NCBI RefSeq assembly: GCF_000308815.1
Contig: NZ_BAFX01000139.1
Span: 1-64,000 of the forward strand
DNA: 64,000 nt
Source: Nocardia concava NBRC 100430
Lineage (GTDB): Bacteria; Actinomycetota; Actinomycetes; Mycobacteriales; Mycobacteriaceae
Direction: 5' to 3'
Shown here: piece after piece, positions 8,391 through 16,868 of the stretch
Layout of the letters: every line of letters begins with the position of its first letter
Numbering within the stretch: position 1 is the first letter of the stretch
Translations under genes and position numbers: made by a program
Notes under the pieces: model-generated
Told to the model about the DNA's origin: nothing
Databases searched by the model: none
Seen by the model: only the letters and a program-made list of their open reading frames with translations

Positions 8391-8414
8391 GAGAGTGAGT
8401 GTACAGTCACTCTC
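8391..8414 (+). promoter_or_regulatory. Leaderless promoter with a 24-bp operator for the TetR gene
   Basis: The sequence ends directly at the ATG. Eight-base arms GAGAGTGA and TCACTCTC flank a TGTACA core; only one symmetric pair of positions breaks the palindrome. A -10 box TACAGT (8402-8407) sits inside it, 7 nt before the ATG at 8415. A bound TetR dimer would cover the -10 and the start codon, so autorepression is likely. Confidence 0.7.
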
Positions 8415-8981
8415 ATGAGCAGCAGGCGCGGAGTCACCCTTTCGACCTCGGATGTCCGGCGGGAAGCCGTACTGGACGCGGCCATCGTCGAGTTCGCCAA
8501 GACCGGATTCCACGGGACGCCGACCACCACCGTCGCGGCATCGGCCGGGATCTCCACCGCCTATGTGTTCAAGCTGTTCCCCAGCAAGGTGGAGTTGTTC
8601 GTCGCCGCGCTGGACCGGTGTTTCGAGCGGGTCGAGGGGGCGCTGGCCACCGGGGCCGCCCGGGCGGCGGGCGGCAATCCGGAGCGGGTGCTGCACGAAA
8701 TGGGCGGGGCCTACGCGGAATTGATCGTGGACAAGAGCCTGCTCATGTTGCAGGTGCACGCCCTGTCGGCGGCCGATGTGCCCGATATCGCGGCGGGTCT
8801 GCGGCGTGGTCTGCAGCGCGTGACCGATTACGCGCAAACCCGGTCCGGCGCAACGGGTGAGCAGGTGCAGCACTTCATGGCCTACGGCCAGCTGTGCCAT
8901 CTGATCACCACGCTCGGCCTGCACGCCGACGAAGGCCCTTGGGCCGCAACGCTGACCGCCGGAATCCGCCACTTCGACTGA
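8415..8981 (+). CDS. TetR-family transcriptional regulator
   Basis: 188 aa. The N-terminal HTH is clear (residues about 14-60: EAVLDAAIVEFAKTGFHGT, TVAASAGISTAYVFKLFPSK). The C-terminal ligand domain is typical in size and its ligand is unknown. The start ATG follows immediately after its own probable operator and leaderless promoter. Neighbours are the F420-reductase-like gene upstream on the same strand and a convergent secreted hydrolase. Confidence 0.9.
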   Translation: MSSRRGVTLSTSDVRREAVLDAAIVEFAKTGFHGTPTTTVAASAGISTAYVFKLFPSKVELFVAALDRCFERVEGALATGAARAAGGNPERVLHEMGGAYAELIVDKSLLMLQVHALSAADVPDIAAGLRRGLQRVTDYAQTRSGATGEQVQHFMAYGQLCHLITTLGLHADEGPWAATLTAGIRHFD

Positions 8982-9012
8982 TCCCCGCTCCCGGAAAGCG
9001 AGCCCGAAAAGC

Positions 9013-9053
9013 AAAATCCCGGACGTGCACGCCGTTGTGCACGCCCGGGATTT
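9013..9053. terminator. Bidirectional terminator between tetR and the CocE-type hydrolase gene
   Basis: An inverted repeat of AAATCCCGG-CGTGCAC with its complement around a GCCGTT loop, flanked by A and T tracts, lies between two convergent genes (stops at 8981 and 9073). Confidence 0.85.
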
Positions 9054-9072
9054 CACTCCCGGAGCAGCGGTT

Positions 9073-11121
9073 TCACCAACCGGTGTTGCCGCGGACCGGG
9101 ATGTTCACGAAGCTCGGGCGATCCGGATCGAGTTGGATGTGCTCGGGCTTCAGGCCGGTGTCGATGAGCATGGGCAGGATCGGCAGACCCTTGGGGAAGT
9201 TGCCGGCGAAGACGTCCACGCGCAGGCGGTGTCCCGGCTGCAGCACGGCCTGGGTGCCGCCGAGGGCGATATCCAGGGTGGTGGCCTCGCCCGGCACGGT
9301 CTCCTCGCGCTTGTCCAGCGAGGTGAAGGCGCGCGGGTCGGTGTAGTCGCCATTGGCCGAGCGGGTGCTGTTGGCCTCGTCGACCTGACGCAGCGAGGCC
9401 ATGAGCGAGCCGGAGGTCAGCACGGTGGAGGTGCCGTCGGGGGCGACATCGTTGACGGTGACGGTCCAGTAGCCGTCGGCGGCGTCCTGAACGGTGTTGA
9501 GGTGCACCGCGATCGGGCCCGAGACGACGGTGGCCTCGGCGACCGGCGCGCTGGTGAAGGTGAGCGCGTTGGTCTCGGCGACGCGGGAGTCCTTGGAGCA
9601 GCCGTCGATCAGGTTGAACACGCCCGCCGTGGCCTGGGCCGCGTCATTGGAGCAGATGGTGGTGAGACCCGGTGCGACGGTGAGGCGTTCGGTGTCGCCG
9701 TTGGCGGCCGCGGTGAGCGAGCCGTCGTAGACGCTGTTCGCGGTGCCGGAGCGCTGCGAGGAGAAGTACATGCGCCGGTAGTCGGCGGCCTCGGAAGCCG
9801 GTGCGGTGGGCCCGAATCCGCCCTGGGTGTTCCAGCCGCCGCCCTGCGTCTTGAGGGTCACCGGGCCGTAGGAGTCGATGCCGTTGTCGATGCCCTTGAG
9901 CCACTTGTCGAACCAGGCGCGCTGCAGCACGTCCAGGCGGGGCGGGGCGCCGACGCGGTTCACGTCCGCTCCGGAGGTGACGTGGTAGGTGTTGCCCATG
10001 AGCAGCTGCTTCTGGCCGGGCGGCAGCGGAATCTCGTTGTAGATCTTGGATTCCGAGTAGGTGAACAGGTCGTGCCAGCCACCGGTCACGAAGGTCGGCA
10101 CCTGGATGCGGCTCGGGTCGCCCAGCCATTCCTGGCGTTCCTGGGTGAGGCCGTTGAGCATGTCCTTGACGCGCGGGTCGATGGTGTCCAGCGAGGTGCT
10201 GGTGTAGGCCGACATGAGCACGTCGAGGTAGCCGAAGGGATCGTTGGCGCGGTCCTGCAGCCACTTGAAATCGAAGGTGCCCTTGGCGATCGAGGCCAGG
10301 TCCGGCACCCACTTGAGGCCGTTGATGGCGCTGAGCCACAGCGGGATGAAGTTGAAGCCGAAGCCGCCGCCGGGCGCGAGCACATCGTCGATGAGGTCGC
10401 TGCCGGGCACGATCGGGAAGATGGCCTGCAGCGCGGGCGGCCGCTTCTCGGCGGCTTGCACCTGGTTGATGGCGCTGTAGGACAGGCCGTTCATGCCGAT
10501 GCGGCCGTTGGAGAAGTGCTGCTTGGACGCCCAGTCGATGACCTCGACGGTGTCCTGCTGCTCGCGGCCGCGCAGCATGTCCCATTCGCCCTGCGAGAAG
10601 CCGGTGCCGCGCACGTCCACGACGACCTGCGTGTAACCGGACTTGATGAGCTGGCGGTCGACGGAGAAGTTGCGGAGTTCGCCGTTGCCCGCCGCGTTCA
10701 GCAGTTCGCCGAAGCCGGTGATGGGGGTGCCGTCCAGGCGGATATCGCGGAAGACGTTGAGCAGGGCATCGCCCAGGCCCGGGATGGAGAAGGCGCTGTC
10801 GGCGACGTTCGACACCAGCTTGGTGTAGGGCGTCATGTTCACGACGGTCGGCGTGGGGGCGTCGATGGGACGGCCCGCGGCGTCGGCCGGGTGGTAGACG
10901 TTGGCCTTGAGGACGGTGCCGTCACTCATGGTGATCGGGACGTCCCAGTCGATGAAGACGTTGGGATACTGCTGCGGTCCGTCCTCGGTCGCGGTCCACT
11001 GGGCCCCGGCCGCCCCACCGTCGGGTCCGGTGGGGGTGATGGCATCGGCTGTGATGCCGGTCAAAGGAAGGAACAGAGTGGCCGCGGTGGCTAGCACCGT
11101 GGCCCGTAGCGCGTGCCTCAT
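9073..11121 (-). CDS. Secreted CocE/NonD-family hydrolase (X-Pro dipeptidyl-peptidase type)
   Basis: 682 aa with a signal peptide (MRHALRATVLATAATLFLPLTG..., cut near ADA). The alpha/beta-hydrolase domain shows VVVDVRGTGFSQGEWDM and the nucleophile motif GMNGLSYSA; GGWHDLF is a family motif. The C-terminal jelly-roll (from about residue 430) ends with LRVDVFAGNFPKGL. Enzymes of this family split acyl esters or X-Pro peptides; the substrate here is unknown. An ATG at 11121 with AGAGGT upstream is used. A palindrome (11145-11158) between promoter and start suggests repression. The gene sits in the segment that separates gpm from senX3. Confidence 0.85.
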   Translation of the reverse strand: MRHALRATVLATAATLFLPLTGITADAITPTGPDGGAAGAQWTATEDGPQQYPNVFIDWDVPITMSDGTVLKANVYHPADAAGRPIDAPTPTVVNMTPYTKLVSNVADSAFSIPGLGDALLNVFRDIRLDGTPITGFGELLNAAGNGELRNFSVDRQLIKSGYTQVVVDVRGTGFSQGEWDMLRGREQQDTVEVIDWASKQHFSNGRIGMNGLSYSAINQVQAAEKRPPALQAIFPIVPGSDLIDDVLAPGGGFGFNFIPLWLSAINGLKWVPDLASIAKGTFDFKWLQDRANDPFGYLDVLMSAYTSTSLDTIDPRVKDMLNGLTQERQEWLGDPSRIQVPTFVTGGWHDLFTYSESKIYNEIPLPPGQKQLLMGNTYHVTSGADVNRVGAPPRLDVLQRAWFDKWLKGIDNGIDSYGPVTLKTQGGGWNTQGGFGPTAPASEAADYRRMYFSSQRSGTANSVYDGSLTAAANGDTERLTVAPGLTTICSNDAAQATAGVFNLIDGCSKDSRVAETNALTFTSAPVAEATVVSGPIAVHLNTVQDAADGYWTVTVNDVAPDGTSTVLTSGSLMASLRQVDEANSTRSANGDYTDPRAFTSLDKREETVPGEATTLDIALGGTQAVLQPGHRLRVDVFAGNFPKGLPILPMLIDTGLKPEHIQLDPDRPSFVNIPVRGNTGW

Positions 11122-11144
11122 CGAACGTGATCTACCTCTCGCAT

Positions 11145-11158
11145 TGGTCGAACGACCA
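11145..11158. promoter_or_regulatory. Palindrome upstream of the CocE-type hydrolase gene
   Basis: TGGTCG-AA-CGACCA is a palindrome with a 2-nt centre, 24 bp upstream of the start codon and just downstream of an AT-rich TATGCT-like -10. This is a good position for a repressor site; the regulator is unknown. Confidence 0.45.
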
Positions 11159-11303
11159 GAGCATATCTACTCGAAAGTAAGTTGCAAACCCGGGTTACAG
11201 GTACCGAATTAAACTGGCAACAGTTCGGCAAATTTGATTGCGGGAGAACGGAAATACCCTACGGTCACGTAGTGAGATGCGGATCACATCGATATTCGAA
11301 AAT

Positions 11304-11342
11304 AATAGTGCCCCGCCCAATCCAATTGAGCGGGGCACTATT
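11304..11342 (-). terminator. Terminator of gpm
   Basis: A 13-bp perfect stem (AATAGTGCCCCGC and complement, 11304-11316 with 11330-11342) with a 13-nt loop begins 10 bp after the gpm stop. The minus strand continues into a T-rich run. Confidence 0.85.
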
Positions 11343-11351
11343 TCGAGACTT

Positions 11352-12089
11352 TTACTTGCCGCCCTGGTTGGCGACGGCGGCGGCGCCGGCCGCGGCGGCC
11401 TCGGGGTCGAGGTAGACGCCCGCGCCGAGGGGGCGCAGGTTCTCGTCGAGCTCGTACTTGAGCGGGATGCCGGTGGGGATGTTCAGGCCCGCGATGTCCT
11501 CGTCGGAGATATTCTCCAGGTGCTTCACCAGCGCGCGCAGCGAATTGCCGTGCGCGGCAACGAGAACGGTCTTACCTGCGCGGACATCGGTGGCGATGGT
11601 GTCCTCCCAGTAGGGAACCATGCGGGCCACGACGTCCTTGAGGCACTCGGTGGCCGGGACCTCGACGCCGGCGTAGCGCGGGTCGCCGTCCTGCGAGTAC
11701 TCGCTGCCCTGCTCGATCGGCGGGGGCGGGGTGTCGTAGCTGCGACGCCACAGCATGAACTGGTCCTCGCCGTACTGCTCCTTGATCTCCGCCTTGTTCT
11801 TGCCCTGCAGGGCGCCGTAGTGGCGCTCGTTCAGACGCCAGTCGCGGACCACCGGAATCCAGTGCCGATCGCAGGCGTCGAGGGCATTGTTGGCGGTGCT
11901 GATGGCACGGCGCAGCAGCGAGGTGTAGACGATATCGGGGAGAATCCCGTGCTCGGCCAGCAATTCGCCGGCGCGCTTGCCCTCGGCGACGCCCTTGTCG
12001 GTCAGTCGAACGTCCACCCAACCGGTGAACAGGTTCAGGGCATTCCATTCGCTCTCGCCGTGGCGCAGCAGCACGAGGGTGTACGTCAT
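11352..12089 (-). CDS. gpmA: 2,3-bisphosphoglycerate-dependent phosphoglycerate mutase
   Basis: 245 aa, full length for the family. The catalytic histidine is in LLRHGESEWN; the conserved loop RHYGALQGKNKAE and the second histidine in VAAHGNSLRALVKH are present. It interconverts 3- and 2-phosphoglycerate in glycolysis. GGGAGG precedes the ATG. Equivalent to gpm1 (Rv0489); the M. tuberculosis neighbour senX3 has been displaced. Confidence 0.97.
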   Translation of the reverse strand: MTYTLVLLRHGESEWNALNLFTGWVDVRLTDKGVAEGKRAGELLAEHGILPDIVYTSLLRRAISTANNALDACDRHWIPVVRDWRLNERHYGALQGKNKAEIKEQYGEDQFMLWRRSYDTPPPPIEQGSEYSQDGDPRYAGVEVPATECLKDVVARMVPYWEDTIATDVRAGKTVLVAAHGNSLRALVKHLENISDEDIAGLNIPTGIPLKYELDENLRPLGAGVYLDPEAAAAGAAAVANQGGK

Positions 12090-12143
12090 GAATGCATCCT
12101 CCCACGCGGGGATTTCCCTGCATCCCCGGCCCTGACGCTGCGG

Positions 12144-13031
12144 TTATGCACCCCCGAGAGCGAGGATCGCCGCGCCCTGCAGGGTGGCTTGGTCGGTCAA
12201 TTCGGACGGCACCACGCGCAGTTCGCGCAGGAATTTCAGGCGGGCGTGGGCGGCGGCGGCCGCCCGCAGCGGACGCCACAGAAGTTCCCCGGATTGGGCG
12301 AAGCCGCCGCCGATGACCACCAGGTCCGTATCGAGCAGCGCGGCGGCGGAGGCGACAGCGGTGCCGATCGCGGTACCCGCCCGCTCCAGCGCCGCCACGG
12401 CGACCGGCTCCCCCGCGTGTGCGGCGGCCGCGAGCTCCACCCCGGTCGTTCCCGCCCAGCCCTGGCGGCGGGCCCAGCGCACCGAGGATTTGCCGCTGGC
12501 GACGGCTTCGACGCAGCCGAATCCGCCGCAGGCGCAGGGCTCGTCCTGGCCGGGGACCACGATGTGGCCGACATGCCCGCCATTCCCGGTGCGCCCCATG
12601 ACAACTCGGTCATCGGAGATGATGCCGCCGCCGATACCGGAGGAAACAGTCATGGCGAGGACATTGGGCACGCCGCGCGCGGCCCCGAGGCGCTGCTCGG
12701 CCAGCACCAGGCAGACGCCGTCGATGGCGAAGCGAATCTCGGCCTCCGGAAACAGTTTTCGCACCGAGTCCACGATCGGGAACCCGTCGGCCCATTCCGG
12801 AATATTGAGCGGCCCGCAGATCCCGGCGGTCACGTCCACCGGCCCGGCCGACCCGATCCCCACCGCGGTCACCCGGGTATCCCCGGCAACCTCCGAAAGC
12901 AATGCCCGGCACGCGTCCCATACTCCGGATTCCGGCACCGCGATCCGCCGCGGCTCCCCCACCGCCCCGTTCGAATCGACCATCGCCGCCGCGAATTTCG
13001 TCGCCCCGATATCCAGTGCCAGTGCCGTCAT
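12144..13031 (-). CDS. ROK-family protein (sugar kinase-like)
   Basis: 295 aa. ALDIGATKFAAA is the ATP-binding phosphate loop and CACGGFGCVE is the ROK zinc motif. The usual ExGH sugar-binding motif reads HVGH, so its glutamate is replaced by histidine; the catalytic Asp appears kept (FAIDGVC). There is no HTH, unlike ROK repressors. AAGGAG lies upstream of ATG 13031. The position between gpm and YbjN-mshA matches the neighbourhood of Rv0485, which is also ROK but longer. The substrate is not predictable, and the altered motif makes normal glucokinase activity uncertain. Confidence 0.85.
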   Translation of the reverse strand: MTALALDIGATKFAAAMVDSNGAVGEPRRIAVPESGVWDACRALLSEVAGDTRVTAVGIGSAGPVDVTAGICGPLNIPEWADGFPIVDSVRKLFPEAEIRFAIDGVCLVLAEQRLGAARGVPNVLAMTVSSGIGGGIISDDRVVMGRTGNGGHVGHIVVPGQDEPCACGGFGCVEAVASGKSSVRWARRQGWAGTTGVELAAAAHAGEPVAVAALERAGTAIGTAVASAAALLDTDLVVIGGGFAQSGELLWRPLRAAAAAHARLKFLRELRVVPSELTDQATLQGAAILALGGA

Positions 13032-13083
13032 GGCCGACCGGTCTCCTTCGTTCGATGGAATCCGGTGCGATTGTGCCAGCTGG

Positions 13084-13653
13084 TTACTGTTTGTCGGCCG
13101 AATCCACGAGGTGTTCGAAGGCGCGCAGGTTCTTGAGGGATTCGCCGCGCGAGACCCGCCATTTCCATTCCTTGCGAATGGATTCGGCGAAGCCGAGTTC
13201 GAGCAGGGTGTTGAAGTCGGCGTCGACGGCCTCGAGGATCTGGCCGAACCAGCGGTCGAGTTCGTCGGCGGTGACGCGGTCGTTGGACATGCGGCCGACC
13301 AGGTAGATGTCGCCGACGCGGTCGATGGTGTAGGCCACGCCGTAGAGGCGGCGGTTGCGGCGCAGCAGGAATTTGTAGACGCCCTCGAAGTTCTCGTCGG
13401 GCTTGCGGCACACGAACGATTCCATGCGCACGCCGTGCTTGCCGACGCTGACGCCGATGACGGTCTTGAGCTTGCGCTCGCCGGGCAGCACGACCACGAA
13501 CAGGTCGGGGGCGTCGCGGGTGTATTCGATCTCGCGGTCGCGCAGCGTCTCGTCGATGAGTTGCGCGGTGGCGCGGGCGGTTTCGTCGTTCAGGCCGCCC
13601 GTGCTGGCGTGCGGACGCGGCGTCCAATCGTCCGCGCGCTCGACCTCGCTCAT
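13084..13653 (-). CDS. YbjN-domain protein (Rv0487-type)
   Basis: 189 aa from ATG 13653, which overlaps the mshA stop as ATGA; an in-frame GTG or ATG at 13683 would add ten residues and overlap mshA by 34 bp. The YbjN fold (type III secretion chaperone-like) is suggested by DLFVVVLPGERKLKTV, FLLRRNRRLYGVAYTID and DIYLVGRM. The gene directly follows mshA in Mycobacterium too. Its job is unknown. Confidence 0.88.
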   Translation of the reverse strand: MSEVERADDWTPRPHASTGGLNDETARATAQLIDETLRDREIEYTRDAPDLFVVVLPGERKLKTVIGVSVGKHGVRMESFVCRKPDENFEGVYKFLLRRNRRLYGVAYTIDRVGDIYLVGRMSNDRVTADELDRWFGQILEAVDADFNTLLELGFAESIRKEWKWRVSRGESLKNLRAFEHLVDSADKQ

Positions 13654-15032
13654 CTGCGTAGTGCTCCCGTCCGACGCCGCCACAGCGCCAGCGATCTGGC
13701 CTGATTGCTGTCGGTATGCAGATTACCGCTGCGAATCCGGCTTACACGTCCCTGGGCGAGGGCGGCCGAATAGCTGTCGAGCAGGCCGTCGGCGGTGTGC
13801 GCCCAGGAGAAGTTGGCGGCATGTTCGACCGCCGCCTCGCCCATCAGCTTCAGGCGGCCGGGATCGTCGAACAGTGAACGCAGGGCCGAGGCCCAATCGG
13901 GGGTGCGGTGCCCCTGGACCAGCAGCCCGGAGACACCGTCGCGCACGGCCGTGCCGAGCCCGCCCACATCGGCGGCCAGCACCGGGGTGCCGCTGGCCTG
14001 CGCCTCGATGGCGACCAGGCCGAAGGATTCGTTGTAGCTGGGCACCGCCACCAAGTCGGCGGCCCGGTACACCTGCGCCAGGCGGTCCGAGGGCTGCGGC
14101 GGCAGGAAGGTCATGCGGTCCGAAATACCCAGTGCGGCAGCCAGTTCGATAAGCGAGTCGGGGCGCTTGAGGCCGCTGCCGGAGGGTCCGCCGACGATCA
14201 CCACGCGCAGCGGGCGGCGCGCCGGATCGGGATCCGCGGCCTCGGCGGCCAGCATCTCGGCGGCGGCGCGGACCAGGACGTCGGGGGCCTTCAGCGGTTG
14301 GATGCGGCCGACGAAGGCGACGATCCGCTCGTCGACGGGCAGGCCGAGTTCGAGGCGGGCGGCGAGTTTGTCGCCCGGGAAGTAGCGGGTCAGATCCGCG
14401 CCGGGCAGGACCACGTCGATGCGGTCGGGATCCGCGCCGTAGAGCTCGACGAGCTGGCGGGCTTCCTCACCGGTATTGGCGACCAACCGGTCGGCCTCGG
14501 CCACGATCTGCTTCTCGCCGATCTCCCGCACCGCGGGCTCGGGGCAGTCGCCGTCGGCCAGGTAGGCGTTCTTCACCGCGGCCAGCGTGTGCGCGGTATG
14601 GACCATGGGCCGCCGCCAGCGGTCCCGGGCCAGCCAGCCCACCTGACCCGACAGCCAGTAGTGGGAGTGGATGAGGTCGTAGTGGCCGACCGGATAGCGG
14701 GCCTCGGTGCGCAGCACCTCGGCGGCGAACGGACACAGCTGGGTGGGCAGATCGTGCTTGTCGAGGCCCTCGAAGGGCCCGGCGACGACATTGCGGACCA
14801 GCACGCCGGGCGCGGCCTCGACGACGGGTTCGTCATTGGAGGAGGTGGCGCGGGTGAAGATCTCCACCTCGGTACCGCGCTTGGCCAGTTCGATCGCGGT
14901 CTGCAGCACGTAGACGTTCATGCCGCCCGCATCGCCGGTCCCGGGCTGAGCGAGTGGTGAGGTATGTACCGATAGCACGGCAATCCGATTGGGCCGTACG
15001 TCCGGTCGTTGACTCACCACTCCAGTGTGCAC
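13650..15032 (-). CDS. mshA: D-inositol-3-phosphate glycosyltransferase MshA (mycothiol biosynthesis)
   Basis: 460 aa, GT4 family with GT-B fold. The N-terminal acceptor domain has AQPGTGDAGGMNVYV and IHSHYWLSGQVG. The C-terminal donor domain has FVGRIQPLKAPD, IVGGPSGSG and the EX7E motif in ESFGLVAIE. MshA transfers GlcNAc from UDP-GlcNAc to 1L-myo-inositol 1-phosphate, the first step of mycothiol synthesis. The GTG at 15032 is used; a GTG 15 nt later is possible. Coupled to the YbjN gene by a 4-bp overlap. Confidence 0.96.
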   Translation of the reverse strand: MHTGVVSQRPDVRPNRIAVLSVHTSPLAQPGTGDAGGMNVYVLQTAIELAKRGTEVEIFTRATSSNDEPVVEAAPGVLVRNVVAGPFEGLDKHDLPTQLCPFAAEVLRTEARYPVGHYDLIHSHYWLSGQVGWLARDRWRRPMVHTAHTLAAVKNAYLADGDCPEPAVREIGEKQIVAEADRLVANTGEEARQLVELYGADPDRIDVVLPGADLTRYFPGDKLAARLELGLPVDERIVAFVGRIQPLKAPDVLVRAAAEMLAAEAADPDPARRPLRVVIVGGPSGSGLKRPDSLIELAAALGISDRMTFLPPQPSDRLAQVYRAADLVAVPSYNESFGLVAIEAQASGTPVLAADVGGLGTAVRDGVSGLLVQGHRTPDWASALRSLFDDPGRLKLMGEAAVEHAANFSWAHTADGLLDSYSAALAQGRVSRIRSGNLHTDSNQARSLALWRRRTGALRR

Positions 15033-15118
15033 GGGGGTAGTAACGCCCCATGCGCTGGTTACCTTCCCAAGTGACCTGCTTCACAAGGATTTTCGTCAGC
15101 GTGAATGCAAATCCGCTA

Positions 15119-15943
15119 TCAGCCCAGGTGGCTCGCGAAAGAAGTGATCTCGGACACGAACCGCTCGGGATCTTCGATGAACAGACCGTGCTGCGAGCCC
15201 TCCCAGTAGGAGGTCCGGACGTCCGGGACGGTCTCGGCGATGAAGCGGCCGTTCTCGATCGGAACCACCGGGTCGGCGGTGCCGTGCAGGACCAGGACCG
15301 GCACGTTCAGGCCGCGCAGGGTCTCGGTGTTGTCGGTTGTGCGATAGAACAAGGCCTTGCGGACCCGGGGCAGGGTGGCGATGCTGCCGCCGAACAAACG
15401 CTGGGCGTCCACGCCCTTGTCGCGGCCGGGGCCGGTATTGGCATTGCCGAAGGCGCCGAAACCCCGGATGGCCTTGCCCGCGTTCTCGTCGAAGACGTCG
15501 GGGATGGCCTTGCCCATGCCGGGACCGGTGCCCGCGCCCTCGACGCCGCGGCCGATATTCGCCTGTGAACCGGTGTAGACAACGCCCGCGACGGCGTCGG
15601 TGCCGTAGGCGGTGAGGTAGTCCGAGAGCACGATGCCGCCGTAGGACCAGCCGAGCAGGATCGCGCCGGAGGTGACGGCCTCGGCGGCGAGGACGGCCGC
15701 GATGTCGGCGGCCCAGTTCTTGGGGTCGTCGTAGCCGGTTTCGGGGGCGTCGGAGTAGCCGTGGCCGCGCAGGTCGAGGGCGATCACCCGGAAATGCTCG
15801 GCGAGCAGGTCGGCCGCGCGACCCCAATTGCGCAGGTTGCCCGCCCAGCCGTGCAGCAGAACCAGGGGCCGCGCCCCTTCCGGACCGGTCACCCGGTAAA
15901 CGATGGTCGTGCCGTCCGCGCTCACTGCTTCCCTTATCGCCAT
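15119..15943 (-). CDS. Alpha/beta-fold hydrolase
   Basis: 274 aa from ATG 15943. Motifs are VLLHGWAGN (oxyanion), nucleophile Ser in LLGWSYGG, Asp in LHGTADPVVP, and His in GSQHGLF, so a complete Ser-Asp-His triad. The start fits a leaderless promoter: TAGCCT ends 7 nt before the ATG. A GTG 18 nt upstream would be within the promoter. The divergent SDR gene is 58 bp away. Esterase, haloperoxidase-like or epoxide roles are all possible. The Ser nucleophile excludes haloalkane dehalogenase or OleB chemistry. Confidence 0.85.
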   Translation of the reverse strand: MAIREAVSADGTTIVYRVTGPEGARPLVLLHGWAGNLRNWGRAADLLAEHFRVIALDLRGHGYSDAPETGYDDPKNWAADIAAVLAAEAVTSGAILLGWSYGGIVLSDYLTAYGTDAVAGVVYTGSQANIGRGVEGAGTGPGMGKAIPDVFDENAGKAIRGFGAFGNANTGPGRDKGVDAQRLFGGSIATLPRVRKALFYRTTDNTETLRGLNVPVLVLHGTADPVVPIENGRFIAETVPDVRTSYWEGSQHGLFIEDPERFVSEITSFASHLG

Positions 15944-16001
15944 AGGAGTGAGGCTAACCACCCGCGACGCACCGGCGACACGCCCTGCTTAAGCTCTGAT
16001 C
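15944..16001. promoter_or_regulatory. Divergent leaderless promoters, hydrolase / SDR
   Basis: Minus strand: TAGCCT at 15951-15956, 7 nt before ATG 15943. Plus strand: TAAGCT at 15990-15995, 6 nt before ATG 16002. Neither gene has a ribosome-binding site. Confidence 0.55.
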
Positions 16002-16736
16002 ATGAGCACTCGTACCGCTGTGGTGACCGGAGCAAGTTCGGGTATCGGCGAGGCAACCGCCCGCGAACTCGCCAAGCAGGGGTACCACGTCTATGTCGGC
16101 GCGCGCCGCGTCGATCGCCTGGAGAAGCTGGCCGAGGAGATCGGCGGCACCGCCCTGCAGCTGGATGTCACCGACGAAGAATCGGTGCGCGCCTTCACCG
16201 AGGCGGTGGGGCGCTGCGATGTGCTGGTCAACAATGCCGGCGGCGCGAAGGGCCTGGCCCCGGTGCTGGAGGCCGATCTGGACGACTGGCGCTGGATGTG
16301 GGAGACCAATGTGCTGGGCACGCTGCGGCTCACGAAGGCGTTGCTGCCCAAGCTGATCGAGTCCGGCGACGGCCTGATCGTCACCGTCACCTCGGTGGCG
16401 GCGTTCTCGGTCTACGACAATGGTTCCGGCTACACCTCGGCCAAGCACGCACAGGGCGTGCTGCACCGGACGCTGCGCGGCGAGTTGCTCGGGCTGCCGG
16501 TGCGGTTGACCGAGATCGCGCCGGGCGCGGTGGAGACCGAGTTCTCGCTGGTGCGTTTCGGCGGCGACGAGGAGCGGGCGGCCAAGGTCTACCAGGGCAT
16601 CGATCCGCTTGTGGCACAGGACATCGCGGAGATCATCGGGTTCGTGGCCTCGCGCCCGCCGCATGTCGATCTGGACACCATCGTCGTCAAGCCGCGTGAT
16701 CAGGCGGAGTCGGGCCGCTTCGCACGTCGCAGCTGA
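16002..16736 (+). CDS. Short-chain dehydrogenase/reductase (Rv0484c-type)
   Basis: 244 aa, classical SDR: TGASSGIGEATA (cofactor), NNAGGA, Ser in VTSVAAFS, and YTSAK with catalytic Tyr and Lys. Most like the YdfG/serine-3-dehydrogenase group that reduces beta-hydroxy acids or ketones with NADP. In M. tuberculosis Rv0484c is the gene beside the L,D-transpeptidase lprQ; here 9 kb of foreign-looking genes start after this stop. Whether it serves the downstream KAS III operon is unknown. Confidence 0.88.
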   Translation: MSTRTAVVTGASSGIGEATARELAKQGYHVYVGARRVDRLEKLAEEIGGTALQLDVTDEESVRAFTEAVGRCDVLVNNAGGAKGLAPVLEADLDDWRWMWETNVLGTLRLTKALLPKLIESGDGLIVTVTSVAAFSVYDNGSGYTSAKHAQGVLHRTLRGELLGLPVRLTEIAPGAVETEFSLVRFGGDEERAAKVYQGIDPLVAQDIAEIIGFVASRPPHVDLDTIVVKPRDQAESGRFARRS

Positions 16737-16777
16737 TATTCCGTGCCGCGATGCTGATGCGTTGTGCCGCAATGTAG

Positions 16778-16818
16778 TTCAGCTCACAGATCTGAATTAT
16801 AGATTTTTCAGAACTGAA
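16778..16818. promoter_or_regulatory. Nested TTCAG/CTGAA dyads before the KAS III operon
   Basis: An AT-rich patch carries TTCAG (16778) with CTGAA (16792), TTCAG-AA-CTGAA (16807-16818), and TCTGAA (16791) with TTCAGA (16807). These interlocking half sites lie about 50-90 bp before the first gene of the operon and are the most likely control region of the island's lipid cluster. TATAGATTT here could be the -10. Confidence 0.45.
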
Positions 16819-16868
16819 ATACGCGCGCTGCTAGCGTCCCTCACAACCGAGGGCTGCTGGGAGTGCGC

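Noticed and set aside
9025..11094. A 689-codon plus-strand open frame opposite the CocE-type hydrolase gene
   Set aside because: It is the antisense shadow of a GC-rich gene: composition is Gly/Val/Arg/His-rich with no domain, while the minus strand carries a signal peptide and hydrolase motifs.
15119..15943. Alpha/beta hydrolase as OleB of an OleABCD pathway
   Set aside because: OleB belongs to the haloalkane dehalogenase group with an Asp nucleophile; this protein has Ser in GWSYGG, and it is transcribed away from the KAS III operon.
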